This document shows positions 1 through 8,879 of a DNA stretch of 64,000 nt, piece by piece; positions within the stretch are counted from its first letter, which is position 1, and every line of letters begins with the position of its first letter. Source of the DNA: Nonomuraea coxensis DSM 45129 (lineage in GTDB: Bacteria > Actinomycetota > Actinomycetes > Streptosporangiales > Streptosporangiaceae). Both the position numbers and the translations under genes were made by a program. The notes below the pieces were generated by a model, which saw nothing but the letters and a program-made list of their open reading frames with translations, made no database searches and was not told where the DNA came from. Where the stretch lies: NCBI RefSeq assembly GCF_019397265.1, contig NZ_CP068985.1, positions 2,956,501-3,020,500 of the forward strand, written 5' to 3'.

Positions 1-636
1 GTCATCGACACCGATCTCTACCTGCGCAGTCCCATCGAAGGGCTGGACCGCGGGGGCTTCGTCTTCGCCCACTGGGAGTCGACCGGCAACGCCGTCTACC
101 CGCCGGTTGCCGAGGTGCCCAACCAGGGCGGCGCCGACCTGTCGCGCTGGGTCTTCGACACTCCCGCCGCGAACATGGCGATCTCGGTGTTCCTGGACGA
201 CGAGCACCGGGCCGCGTACGCGGCCGCGTCGATGGAGTTCATGACGGGCAACGCCGCGCCGTCGGCGACCGACCCGCTCGTCCGGCAGACGTTCGCCGAG
301 CAGCGCCTCGCCCCGGCGGTGGCGCGGGCGCTCGGTATCGACCTGCGCCCCGTGACCGGCAGGTTCTGGATCGTCGAGGCGGAACGGTGGGACGGCCCCC
401 CGCACGCCGGGCTCTTCCACCACACCTGGCACCACAAGCGGATCCTGCGCGACCACCCCGAACTGCGGCCCGCCTACTGGCGCTACCTGCTGGAAGACCT
501 GCTGTGGACGTTCCCCGACACCTACGACCTGCTGATGTCCGCGCCTGGGCTGGGGGAGTGCGCGGAGCTGATCCGCCGGACCCGGCGCGATCTGGAGGCC
601 GACGGCCCCAGCCTGCTCGACTGGAGGAAGCGATGA
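1..636 (+). CDS. Partial protein with a DxD motif, first gene of the visible NRPS operon (5' end outside window)
   Basis: The frame is open from base 1 and ends at the TGA at 634-636, so at least 211 C-terminal residues are present and the start lies upstream. An early IDTDLYL segment carries a D-x-D of the kind glycosyltransferases use to bind a metal and nucleotide sugar. Later there is a His-rich LFHHTWHHKR stretch and many Trp/Tyr residues. I do not recognise the family with confidence; a DUF-type or glycosyltransferase-like tailoring protein is possible. Its stop overlaps the ATG of the T-C synthetase (ATGA), so it is translationally coupled to the NRPS genes and probably serves the same product. 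Confidence 0.6.
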   Translation, partial: VIDTDLYLRSPIEGLDRGGFVFAHWESTGNAVYPPVAEVPNQGGADLSRWVFDTPAANMAISVFLDDEHRAAYAAASMEFMTGNAAPSATDPLVRQTFAEQRLAPAVARALGIDLRPVTGRFWIVEAERWDGPPHAGLFHHTWHHKRILRDHPELRPAYWRYLLEDLLWTFPDTYDLLMSAPGLGECAELIRRTRRDLEADGPSLLDWRKR

Positions 637-728
637 CCGCACCGGCCACGCCGCTCGGTTGGGGAAGCGAAGACCGTACCGGCGACGGCGCTCGACTGGG
701 GGAAGCGATGACCGCACCGGTCGCGTCG
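616..728 (+). repeat. Three imperfect 37-38 bp direct repeats across the start region of the T-C synthetase
   Basis: Copies start at 616, 654 and 691 and share a CTCG..TGG.GGAAGCGA.GACCG.ACCGG core. Copies 1 and 3 both contain an A/G-rich ribosome-binding sequence followed by ATGACCGCACCGG. Copy 2 has AAG where the others have ATG. Copies 1 and 3 are 75 bp apart, exactly 25 codons, so both start codons are in the same frame. Confidence 0.85.
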
Positions 729-2297
729 CCGACGCTCGACGCGCTCGGGGGGATCTGGCGCGAGGTGTTGCGCCTTTCGCGCGTCTCCCCTGAGGACAAC
801 TTCTTCGCCCTGGGCGGCGACTCCTTCCGCGCCACCAGGCTCGCCGCGCTGGTCGGCGAGCGGTTCGGCGTGGCCGCCACCGCCGCGCTCGCCTTCGACC
901 GGCCCGAACTCGCCGGGCAGGCCCGCTGGATCGACGGCGCGCGGGCCGGCGACGCACCTCTCACCCCGCTGCCGCAGGCCCCGCCGTCGGCCGTCCCGCT
1001 CAGCACCCAGCAGGAGGACTTCCTGTACTGGATGTTCGAGCCCCGGCTTCACGGCTCCCAGGACGTGCGCGACATCGGCTCCTGCTGCACCGCGATCAGG
1101 ATCAGGGACGAGCTGGACGTGCCGCTGCTCACCCGTGCGCTGAACGCGCTCGTGGCCCGCCACGAGGCGCTGCGCACCGTGGTCCGGCCCGACGGGACGG
1201 TGGAGATCGTCGCCGATCGTCCGCCGCAGGTCGCCGAGGAACGGGCGGCGGACGAGGCCGAGGCCGGCCGCATCGTGTGGCACGAGCGCATGCGCCTCGA
1301 CGACGTCATCGCCGGCCCGCTGGTGCGAGCCCTCGTCGTCCACATCGGCCAGGACGACGACGCGGACGACCACGTCCTCGTCTTGGCCGTGCACCACTTC
1401 GCGTTCGACGGGTTCTCCTTCGGCGTGCTGCTGAGGGAGCTCGCCCTCCTCTACTCCGCGCTGTCGACGGGACACCCCGACCCGCTGCGGCCCCTGCCGA
1501 TCACCTACACCGACTACTGCCGCTTCGCCCGCGAGCAGTGGCCGGTGAACCAGCCGTACTGGGACCGCGTGCTGGAGGGCGCTCCCACGGACCTGAGCCC
1601 GTTCCCGGGGCGCAGGGAGACGAGCCGGTTCTCCCGGCGGCGGCACGCCTTCGAGGTCGAACCCGCGCTGCGCGACCGGCTGGCCGAGATCGCGCGCGAG
1701 CGCGGCGCCACCACGTTCATGGCGGTCGCCGCCTGCTGGACGTGGCTGCTGGCCGAGTGGACCGGCCGTACTGACATCGTCGTGATGTCGCCCGTGCCAG
1801 GCAGGACGCTGCCCGAGCACGAGACCCTGGTCGGCTGCCTGGTGCAGTCGCTGATCCTGCGCTTCGACGTCTCCGGCCGCCCCGGCTACGCCGAACTGCT
1901 CGACCGGGTGCGGGACGTCGCCGTGGGCGCCGTGGCCCACCAGCTCCACGCGTACCAGGACGCCCGGCTGCGCGTGCCGTTCCCGTCGCGCATCCACTAC
2001 GAGAGCTTCGGCGCGCCGCACTTCCCCGGCCTGGCGTCCGAGCCGTTCCCGTTCCCGCGCGAGCAGGAGGCGCTGGAATGGTCGGCCAACCCCGGCGAGC
2101 TGGACCTGAGCGCCCCCGAGCTCATCGTCGAGGAGCAGCGGGACGGCTCCATGCACTGCGCCGTCGTCTACAACCACCACGGCTACGACCCCGAGACCGC
2201 GGCCGCACTGGCCGACGCCTTCCTCCGGTTGGCCCGCGCCGCCGCTGGCCGTCCCGACCAGGTCCTTCCTCCGCTCGCGGTGCGCCATGCGGGCTGA
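633..2297 (+). CDS. NRPS T-C didomain protein (carrier plus condensation domain, no adenylation domain)
   Basis: This 554-aa protein starts with a carrier domain whose phosphopantetheine serine sits in LGGDSF (about residue 60). A condensation domain follows, with active site HHFAFDG (about residue 253). It matches HHxxxDG, so it should form peptide bonds rather than epimerise. There is no adenylation domain, so its carrier must be loaded in trans or by an upstream protein. The ATG at 633 overlaps the previous stop. A second in-frame ATG at 708 has an identical ribosome-binding context, so the true start is ambiguous. It overlaps the next synthetase by 11 nt. Ending in a condensation domain, with the next protein beginning with another, is unusual. 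Confidence 0.88.
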   Translation: MTAPATPLGWGSEDRTGDGARLGEAMTAPVASPTLDALGGIWREVLRLSRVSPEDNFFALGGDSFRATRLAALVGERFGVAATAALAFDRPELAGQARWIDGARAGDAPLTPLPQAPPSAVPLSTQQEDFLYWMFEPRLHGSQDVRDIGSCCTAIRIRDELDVPLLTRALNALVARHEALRTVVRPDGTVEIVADRPPQVAEERAADEAEAGRIVWHERMRLDDVIAGPLVRALVVHIGQDDDADDHVLVLAVHHFAFDGFSFGVLLRELALLYSALSTGHPDPLRPLPITYTDYCRFAREQWPVNQPYWDRVLEGAPTDLSPFPGRRETSRFSRRRHAFEVEPALRDRLAEIARERGATTFMAVAACWTWLLAEWTGRTDIVVMSPVPGRTLPEHETLVGCLVQSLILRFDVSGRPGYAELLDRVRDVAVGAVAHQLHAYQDARLRVPFPSRIHYESFGAPHFPGLASEPFPFPREQEALEWSANPGELDLSAPELIVEEQRDGSMHCAVVYNHHGYDPETAAALADAFLRLARAAAGRPDQVLPPLAVRHAG

Positions 2298-5200
2298 CGT
2301 CTCCTACGTTCAGGAACGGTTGTGGTTCCTGCAGCGGTACGATCCCGCCGACTCCTCCTCGAACCTGTTCATCTCCGAAAGGCTTCGCGGCCGACTCGAC
2401 GCGGACGCGCTGGAACGGGCCCTGGCCGCGCTGGTGTCGCGACACGAGACGCTGCGTACGCGCTACCCGGCCCGCGACGGTGAACCGGTCGCGGTGCCGG
2501 GACCGATCCCCCCGCTGGACCGCCTCGACCTCACCTCCCACCCCGAGGGCGAGCGGGAGCGCCGGGCGGCCGACGCCGTGGCCGAGCGCACCCGGACGCC
2601 GTTCGACGTGGCCGAGGGACCGGTCCTGCGGGCCGCGCTGATCCGGCTCGGGGAGCGCGACCACGTGCTGCACCTGGCCGTGCATCACATCGCGGCCGAC
2701 GGCTGGTCGATCGGACTGCTCACCTCGGAGCTGGCGTCGCTCTACACGGAGTTCGTCACCGGAGTGCCCGCCGACCTCCCGCCCCCGCGCGGCCACGCCC
2801 TGCACGCCGCGGACGAGCGCGCACGCGCCGTGGACGTGGCCGCGCTCGCCTACTGGCGCGAACGGCTGAAGGGGGCCCCGGTCCTCGACCTGCCGACCGA
2901 CCGCCCTCGCCGCGACGGCGCGTCCCGTGCGTCCGGCGGGTCCGCCGCGTCCGGTGCGGGCACGGTCGTGCTGCGCTTGCCCGCCGGGCTCAGCCGCGGT
3001 GTCGCCGAGCTGGCCAGAAGCCGGAGATGCACCCCTTTCATGGCGTTGCTCGCCGCCTACCAGCTCCTGCTGGCCCGGCAGACCGGCCAGGACGACGTCT
3101 GCGTCGGCTCGGCCGTCTCCACCCGGGACCGGCCGGAGCTGGAGGAGGTCGTTGGCCCGCTCATCAACACCGTCGTCCTCCGGGGCGATCTGACCGGTGA
3201 CCCGTCCTTCGCAGAGCTTCTCACCCGTACCAGGACCGCCGTGCTGGGAGCGTTGTCCCGGCGGGACGTGCCGTTCTCCCGCGTGGCCGAGGAACTCGCC
3301 CCCGGCCGCCACGGAGGCAGGAACCCGCTGCTGCGCGCCCAGTTCGGCCTGCACCACGAGAACACCGTCCGGCCGGCCCTCCATGGTCTCGCGGCCGAAC
3401 CGTTCACCGTGGACACGGCCCACGCCCAGGCCGACCTCTCCCTGGAGGTCCACCCGTCAGCGGACGGGCTGACCGCGAGGTTCGTCTACGACGCCGGGCT
3501 GTTCGACCACGGAACCGTCGAACGCGTGGCGGCCCGGTTCGAGGCGCTGCTCGGCCAGGTCGTCGCCCATCCCGACACCCCGCTGGCGCGGCTCGACCTG
3601 CTCGCCCCCGGAGAGCGGGCGGCGATCCTCGCCAGGGCGGGCGGTCCCGAGACGTCCTGCCCCGGCGTCACGCTCGCCGACCTGCTCGGCGGCAAGCCCG
3701 GCGCGGTCGCGGCGATCTGCGGGGACGAGCGGGTCACCTACGCCGAACTCGACGCCCGCAGCCGCGCGCTGACCCGGCGGCTGCGCGCTGCCGGCGCCGC
3801 GCGGGGCACACTCGTCGCGATCTGCGCGTCGCGCTCGATCGACTTGCTCACCGGGCTCCTCGCGGTGGTCCGGGCCGGGGCCGCCTACCTCCCGCTCGAC
3901 CCGGGACACCCTGCCGAGCGGCTGGCGTACGTGCTGGCCGACTCGGGCGCGCAGCTGCTGCTCACGCAGCGTGGCCTGAGCACGCGCCTGCCGGGCGACC
4001 TGCCATCGCTGCTCCTCGACGAGCCGTACGGGGAGGAGCCGGAAGACGAGCCCGGCGAACCGGCTGTCGCCTCCGACCTCGCGTACGTGATCTACACCTC
4101 CGGCTCCACCGGCAGGCCCAAGGGCGTCGCCATCAGCCACGGAGCCCTGGCGAACCTGCTGCTGTCGTTCCGCGACCAGCTCGAAGCCGGCCCGGACGAC
4201 GTGTGGCTGGCCTCCACGTCGCTGTCGTTCGACATCTCGGCCCTGGAACTGTACCTGCCGCTGATCACCGGCGGCACCGTCGTGATCGCCTCCGACGAGG
4301 ACATCCGCGACGGCTCCCGGCTCGCGGCCCTGGCCGCGGCCGCCGGCGTCACTCATCTCCAGGCCACGCCGTCAGGGTGGCGCATGCTGCTCGACGCCGG
4401 TTTCCACCGGCCCGGCGCCGTCGCGCTCACGGGCGGGGAGGCGCTGCCGGGGCCGCTCGCCACCGAACTGCGGCCCCGCGTCGCACGACTCTGGAACGTG
4501 TACGGACCCACTGAGACCACCATCTGGTCGTCCTGCTGGGAGGTGCCGGCCGGCGTCACCGGCGCCGTCCGCGTCGGCCGTCCCATTGCCAACACCCGCC
4601 TGTACGTGCTGGACCGCCGGATGGAGCCGGTGCCCGACGGCTCGACCGGCGAACTGTTCATCGCCGGTGACGGCCTGGCCAGCGGATACCCCGGCCGGCC
4701 GGGGCTCACGGCCGAGCGCTTCCTCCCCGACCCCTACGGGCCGCCGGGCACCCGTATGTACCGCACGGGCGATCTGGCCAGGTGGCGCGGTGACGAGGTC
4801 GAATGCCTGGGCAGGACCGACGAGCAGGTGAAGCTGCGCGGCCACCGCATCGAGCCGGGCGAGGTGGAGGCGCGGCTGATGGAGCACCCCTCGGTCGCGC
4901 AGGCCGCGGTCGTGGTGCGCGGCGACCGGCTCGTCGCCTACGTCGTGCCCACGAGCGCACCCCCACCGCCGGACAGCTCCAGCACACCCTTCGCGCCGGA
5001 CAGCTCCGGTACCCCCTTCGCGCCGGAAGGGTCCGGCGCGCTCTCCGGGCAGGACAGGCCAGGCGCCCTCTCCGGGCCGGACAGCTCCGGCGAGTCCTCC
5101 GCACCGGAGGGGCATGGCGAGGCGATTCCGCAAGCGCTGGCCGCGCACGCCCGCGCGATGCTGCCGGCGCCCATGGTGCCCGCGTCGTTCGTGCCGGTGC

Positions 5201-8200
5201 CCGCGCTGCCGCTCACCCCCAACGGCAAGGTGGACCGGGCCGCGCTGCCCGACCCGGACGTCGTACGCGGTGACCGGCCGCCCGCGACGCCGGCCGAGCG
5301 CCTGGTGGCGGAGGTCTTCGCCGAGGTGCTCGGCCTCGACGCCGTGGGCGCGGACGACGGCTTCTTCGACCTCGGTGGCCACTCGCTGCTCGCCTCCCGC
5401 GCCGCCGCCCGCCTCACCCGGGCGCTCGGGACCGAGGTGGCGGTACGGGCTCTGTTCGACCACCCCACGGTCGCGGCGCTCGCCGCGGAGCTCGACACCG
5501 GGGACGGCACCGCGGCCCGGCCGGGAGGCGACGTACGGGTCGTCCCGCGCCCGCCGGGCACACCGCCGCCGCTGTCGGCGGCCCAGGAGCGGCTCTGGTT
5601 CCTGCAGCGGCTCAATCCCGACGACAGCTCCGCCAACATGTACTTGGTCCGGCGGTTGCGTGGCCCACTGGACCGGGCGGCGCTCGCCCGCGCGGTCGCG
5701 GGGGCCCGCGCGCGGCACGAGTCGCTGCGCACCAGCTTCCCCGAGGCGGACGGCGTGCCGATCGCCGTCGTCCACCCCTCGGCGGGACCGGAATGGGAGG
5801 ACCTCGTCGCCTCCGACGAGGACGAACGGGCGGACCTCGCCGCCCGCGACAAGGACGAGTGGGAGGATCTCGCCGCCCGTGACGAGAACGAGGCCCGCAG
5901 GCTGGTGGCCGCCCGCGTCAACGCGCCGTTCGACCTGGCCGCCGCGCCGCCGTATCGCCTCACCCTCGTCCGGCTCGCCGACGACGACCACGTCCTGTGC
6001 TGGGTGATCCACCACATCCTGGGCGACGGCTGGTCGCTCAACGTCCTCATGGACGACCTGGCAGGACTGTACGCGGGCCGCCGGCTCACCGAGCCCGTCC
6101 TGCAGCACGGGGACGTGGCCGCCTGGCAGCGCGGCAGGGACCTGTCGGCGCCGTTGGCGTACTGGCGGCGCAGGCTCGCCGACCCGCCGGTGCTCGACCT
6201 GCCCACCGACCGCCCCCGGACGTCCGCCGGCATGCGGCGTGGGGGCCGCGTCCGTGCCCACCTGCCGGAGGAGACGGCAGCCGGGCTGGAACGGGTGGCA
6301 AGGGAGCACGACGCCACCCTGTTCATGGTCCTGCTGACCGCGTACCAGGTGCTGCTGTCGCGGCACTGCGGCCAGGACGACGTCGTGGTGGGCTCAGTGA
6401 CCGCCGGACGGGACCGCGTCGAGCTGGAGCCGGTGTTCGGCAACCTCACCCACACCGTCGCCCTGCGCGCCGACCTGCGGGGCGACCCGTCGTTCCGCGA
6501 CCTCCTGGCCGCCGCCCGGCGGACCGTCATGGAGGACCTGGCCGGCCGGGAGGTGCCGTACGAGCTGCTCGTCGACGAGCTCGGCATCGGGCGCGACCTC
6601 GGCCGGACACCGCTGTTTCAGACGATGATGATCCTGCACAGCCAGGACACCGGTCCGCACGCGCCCGGCGCCCGCTTCGGCGGCCTGGAGGCGGAGTTGT
6701 TCGAGGACGGCCACGCCCAGGCCAAGCTCGACCTGGCGCTCGACGTGTGGCGCGAGCCCGGCGCTCTGTCGCTGGTCCTCACCTACGACGCCGATCTGTT
6801 CGACGCGACGACGGTGGAGCGGCTGGCCGAGCGGTTCCACACCCTCTGCCAGGGGATCGTCGCCGACCCCGGCCGCCGGATGAGCTCGCTGCCCCTGCTG
6901 ACGCCCGCCGACGACGCCGAGCTGCGCGCCCTGGCCACAGGCCCCGCACCCGTCGCCGCCGGCCCCGCACCCGTCCTCGCCGCAGGGCTGGTGCCCGCGC
7001 TCGTCGCCCGGAGCGCCGAGCACACTCCTGACGCCGTCGCCCTGCGGTGCGGCGGCGACCTGCTGTCCTACCGACAGCTTGTGACGCGGGCCGACGCGCT
7101 GGCCGCCACCCTTCACCGGAGCGGCGTCGGCCGCGGGCACGTCGTCGGAGTGGCGCTGCCGCGTGGCATGGACGCCGTCGTCGCGCTGCTCGGCGTGCTC
7201 CGGGCCGGCGCCGCCTACCTGCCGCTCGATCCCGCCGACCCCGCCCCCAGGCGGGAGCGGCTGCTCGCCGACAGCGGCGCCGCGGCCGTGCTCACCCCGG
7301 ATGACCTGCGGAACCTGTCCGGGCAGGCGCTCGCACAGCCGGAGCCGCACCCGCGTGACGCAGCGTACGTCATCTACACCTCCGGCTCGACCGGCGTCCC
7401 CAAGGGCGTGGTGGTCGAGCACGCCGCGCTGGCGGCCCGCATCCGCTGGATGGCCGCCGTGTACGAGCTGGGACCCGGCGACGTCGTCGTGCAGTTCGCC
7501 TCGTTCGGCTTCGACGCCCACGTCGAAGAGGTGTACCCGACGCTGGTCTCGGGAGCCACGCTGCTTCTCCTGCCGGACGGCGGCGCCGCCCTGCCCGACC
7601 TGCTCGCCTCCCCCGAGGGCAGGGACGTCACCGTGCTCGACCTGCCCACGGCCTACTGGCACCACCTGGTCGACGTCGTGGACGAGGTGGACTGGCCGCC
7701 GTCGCTCCGCCTGGTCATCCTCGGCGGGGAGCAGGCGGACGCCGCCGCGGTGTCGAGGTGGAAGCGCCGCTTCCCCGGCGTCCGGCTGGTCAACACCTAC
7801 GGCCCGACCGAGGCGACGGTCATCGCCACGTCCGCCGACCTGGTGGACGACGGCCTGCGCCCGGCCATCGGCCGGCCGGTGGGCGAGACCACGGTGTGGC
7901 TGCTCGGCGAGAGCGGCGAACCGGTGCCGCCGGGCGCCCCCGGCGAGCTGTGCGTAGGAGGCGCGGGAGTGGCGCGCGGCTACGCGGGACGGCCCGCGAC
8001 GACGGCGGCGGCGTTCACGCCCGACCCGTTCACACCGGGCGGCGGAAGGCTCTATCGCACCGGCGACCGGGCCAGGTGGCGGCGCGACGGCACCCTGGAG
8101 TTCCTCGGACGGCTCGACTCCCAGGTCAAGGTGCGCGGCTACCGGATCGAACCGGGCGAGGTCGAGGCCTGCCTGCTCGCGCACCCGGACGTGGGCCAGG

Positions 8201-8712
8201 CGGCCGTCGCCGCCCGCGGTGACCTGCTGGTCGCGTACGTGGTGGGCCGGGCGACGGCGGAGGAACTGCGCCGCCACGCGGAAGAACGGCTCCCCGCGCA
8301 CCTGGTGCCGGGCGCCTGGACGCTCCTGGACCGGCTTCCGCTCACCGGGAACGGCAAGGTCGACCGCGCGGCGCTGCCAGATCCCGAGCCCGCCAGGGAA
8401 CGTTCCTTCGTCGCGCCGCGCACCGACGCCGAGGCGCTGGTCGCCGAGGTCTGGGCGGACCTGCTCGGCGTCGCCGCCGTCGGCGCGTACGACGACTTCT
8501 TCCACCTCGGCGGGCACTCGCTGCTCGCCGTCCGCATCGCGGCCAGGCTCAGGGCGGTGATCGGCGTCGAGGTGCCGATCCGGACGCTGTTCACCCGGCG
8601 CACGGTGGCGGAGTTCGCCGGCGCGGTCGAGGCACTGCTCCTCGACTCGCTCGCCGGGCTGTCCGACGAGGAGGCGCTGCGCCTGCTCGACCAGAAAGAC
8701 GAGGAACAGTGA
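2287..8712 (+). CDS. Two-module nonribosomal peptide synthetase, C-A-T-C-A-T
   Basis: This 2141-aa synthetase has two elongation modules. Module 1 has C (HHIAADG, about residue 131), A (TSGSTG, about 603) and T (LGGHSL, about 1028). Module 2 has C (HHILGDG, about 1241), A (about 1697) and T (about 2073). Reading the ten pocket positions by eye gives DILQLGVIWK for A1, close to codes known for glycine, and DAEDIGTVIK for A2. Glu at 239 and Asp at 278 in A2 suggest a cationic residue such as Lys, Orn or Arg. There is no epimerase or methyltransferase domain. A low-complexity Ser/Pro/Gly-rich insert sits in the A1 C-terminal subdomain, and an 11-residue triple repeat in C2. Its ATG overlaps the preceding gene and its TGA overlaps the MbtH GTG. 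Confidence 0.96.
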   Translation: MRADVSYVQERLWFLQRYDPADSSSNLFISERLRGRLDADALERALAALVSRHETLRTRYPARDGEPVAVPGPIPPLDRLDLTSHPEGERERRAADAVAERTRTPFDVAEGPVLRAALIRLGERDHVLHLAVHHIAADGWSIGLLTSELASLYTEFVTGVPADLPPPRGHALHAADERARAVDVAALAYWRERLKGAPVLDLPTDRPRRDGASRASGGSAASGAGTVVLRLPAGLSRGVAELARSRRCTPFMALLAAYQLLLARQTGQDDVCVGSAVSTRDRPELEEVVGPLINTVVLRGDLTGDPSFAELLTRTRTAVLGALSRRDVPFSRVAEELAPGRHGGRNPLLRAQFGLHHENTVRPALHGLAAEPFTVDTAHAQADLSLEVHPSADGLTARFVYDAGLFDHGTVERVAARFEALLGQVVAHPDTPLARLDLLAPGERAAILARAGGPETSCPGVTLADLLGGKPGAVAAICGDERVTYAELDARSRALTRRLRAAGAARGTLVAICASRSIDLLTGLLAVVRAGAAYLPLDPGHPAERLAYVLADSGAQLLLTQRGLSTRLPGDLPSLLLDEPYGEEPEDEPGEPAVASDLAYVIYTSGSTGRPKGVAISHGALANLLLSFRDQLEAGPDDVWLASTSLSFDISALELYLPLITGGTVVIASDEDIRDGSRLAALAAAAGVTHLQATPSGWRMLLDAGFHRPGAVALTGGEALPGPLATELRPRVARLWNVYGPTETTIWSSCWEVPAGVTGAVRVGRPIANTRLYVLDRRMEPVPDGSTGELFIAGDGLASGYPGRPGLTAERFLPDPYGPPGTRMYRTGDLARWRGDEVECLGRTDEQVKLRGHRIEPGEVEARLMEHPSVAQAAVVVRGDRLVAYVVPTSAPPPPDSSSTPFAPDSSGTPFAPEGSGALSGQDRPGALSGPDSSGESSAPEGHGEAIPQALAAHARAMLPAPMVPASFVPVPALPLTPNGKVDRAALPDPDVVRGDRPPATPAERLVAEVFAEVLGLDAVGADDGFFDLGGHSLLASRAAARLTRALGTEVAVRALFDHPTVAALAAELDTGDGTAARPGGDVRVVPRPPGTPPPLSAAQERLWFLQRLNPDDSSANMYLVRRLRGPLDRAALARAVAGARARHESLRTSFPEADGVPIAVVHPSAGPEWEDLVASDEDERADLAARDKDEWEDLAARDENEARRLVAARVNAPFDLAAAPPYRLTLVRLADDDHVLCWVIHHILGDGWSLNVLMDDLAGLYAGRRLTEPVLQHGDVAAWQRGRDLSAPLAYWRRRLADPPVLDLPTDRPRTSAGMRRGGRVRAHLPEETAAGLERVAREHDATLFMVLLTAYQVLLSRHCGQDDVVVGSVTAGRDRVELEPVFGNLTHTVALRADLRGDPSFRDLLAAARRTVMEDLAGREVPYELLVDELGIGRDLGRTPLFQTMMILHSQDTGPHAPGARFGGLEAELFEDGHAQAKLDLALDVWREPGALSLVLTYDADLFDATTVERLAERFHTLCQGIVADPGRRMSSLPLLTPADDAELRALATGPAPVAAGPAPVLAAGLVPALVARSAEHTPDAVALRCGGDLLSYRQLVTRADALAATLHRSGVGRGHVVGVALPRGMDAVVALLGVLRAGAAYLPLDPADPAPRRERLLADSGAAAVLTPDDLRNLSGQALAQPEPHPRDAAYVIYTSGSTGVPKGVVVEHAALAARIRWMAAVYELGPGDVVVQFASFGFDAHVEEVYPTLVSGATLLLLPDGGAALPDLLASPEGRDVTVLDLPTAYWHHLVDVVDEVDWPPSLRLVILGGEQADAAAVSRWKRRFPGVRLVNTYGPTEATVIATSADLVDDGLRPAIGRPVGETTVWLLGESGEPVPPGAPGELCVGGAGVARGYAGRPATTAAAFTPDPFTPGGGRLYRTGDRARWRRDGTLEFLGRLDSQVKVRGYRIEPGEVEACLLAHPDVGQAAVAARGDLLVAYVVGRATAEELRRHAEERLPAHLVPGAWTLLDRLPLTGNGKVDRAALPDPEPARERSFVAPRTDAEALVAEVWADLLGVAAVGAYDDFFHLGGHSLLAVRIAARLRAVIGVEVPIRTLFTRRTVAEFAGAVEALLLDSLAGLSDEEALRLLDQKDEEQ
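4969..5112 (+). repeat. In-frame low-complexity repeat array inside the first adenylation domain
   Basis: Units based on CCGGACAGCTCCGG and GCGCCGGA encode a run of PDSS, APEG and ALSG blocks. They sit between the LVAYVV strand and the [11 protein letters not shown] segment of the A1 C-terminal subdomain, where ordinary adenylation domains have only a short loop. The reading frame is preserved throughout. Confidence 0.75.
5797..5895 (+). repeat. Three tandem 33-bp (11-codon) units inside condensation domain 2
   Basis: Units at 5797-5829, 5830-5862 and 5863-5895 encode [22 protein letters not shown] and [11 protein letters not shown]. They add a strongly acidic segment just before the conserved NAPFDL stretch of the condensation domain. 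The copies have diverged but remain in frame. Confidence 0.8.
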
Positions 8713-8879
8713 CGACGTACCACGTAGTGATCAACGACGAGGAGCAGTACTCCCTCTGGCCCGGCGACCGGACGGTCCCCGAGGGCTGGCGGTGGACCGG
8801 TTTCACCGGCGGCAGGGAGGACTGCCTGGCCCACATCGACGAGGTCTGGACGGACATGCGTCCGCTGAGCGCCCGATGA
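8709..8879 (+). CDS. MbtH-like protein (NRPS adenylation chaperone)
   Basis: This 56-aa protein starts at a GTG that overlaps the previous stop (GTGA) and ends in an ATGA overlap with the terminal synthetase. It shows the MbtH signature: N.E.QYSLWP, a central PEGW, then a CL..I..VWTDMRP tail with the conserved tryptophans. MbtH proteins bind adenylation domains and are needed for folding or activity of many of them. Its place between two synthetase genes indicates that it serves this assembly line. It is at the short end of the family (usually 60-75 aa). I infer that at least one of the three adenylation domains here needs it. Confidence 0.95.
   Translation: MTTYHVVINDEEQYSLWPGDRTVPEGWRWTGFTGGREDCLAHIDEVWTDMRPLSAR

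Noticed and set aside
4372..6366. 664-codon open frame on the minus strand inside the NRPS gene
   Set aside because: It is antisense to conserved A, T and C domain motifs, has Arg/Gly/His-rich composition and no family motif. High GC content leaves antisense frames open.
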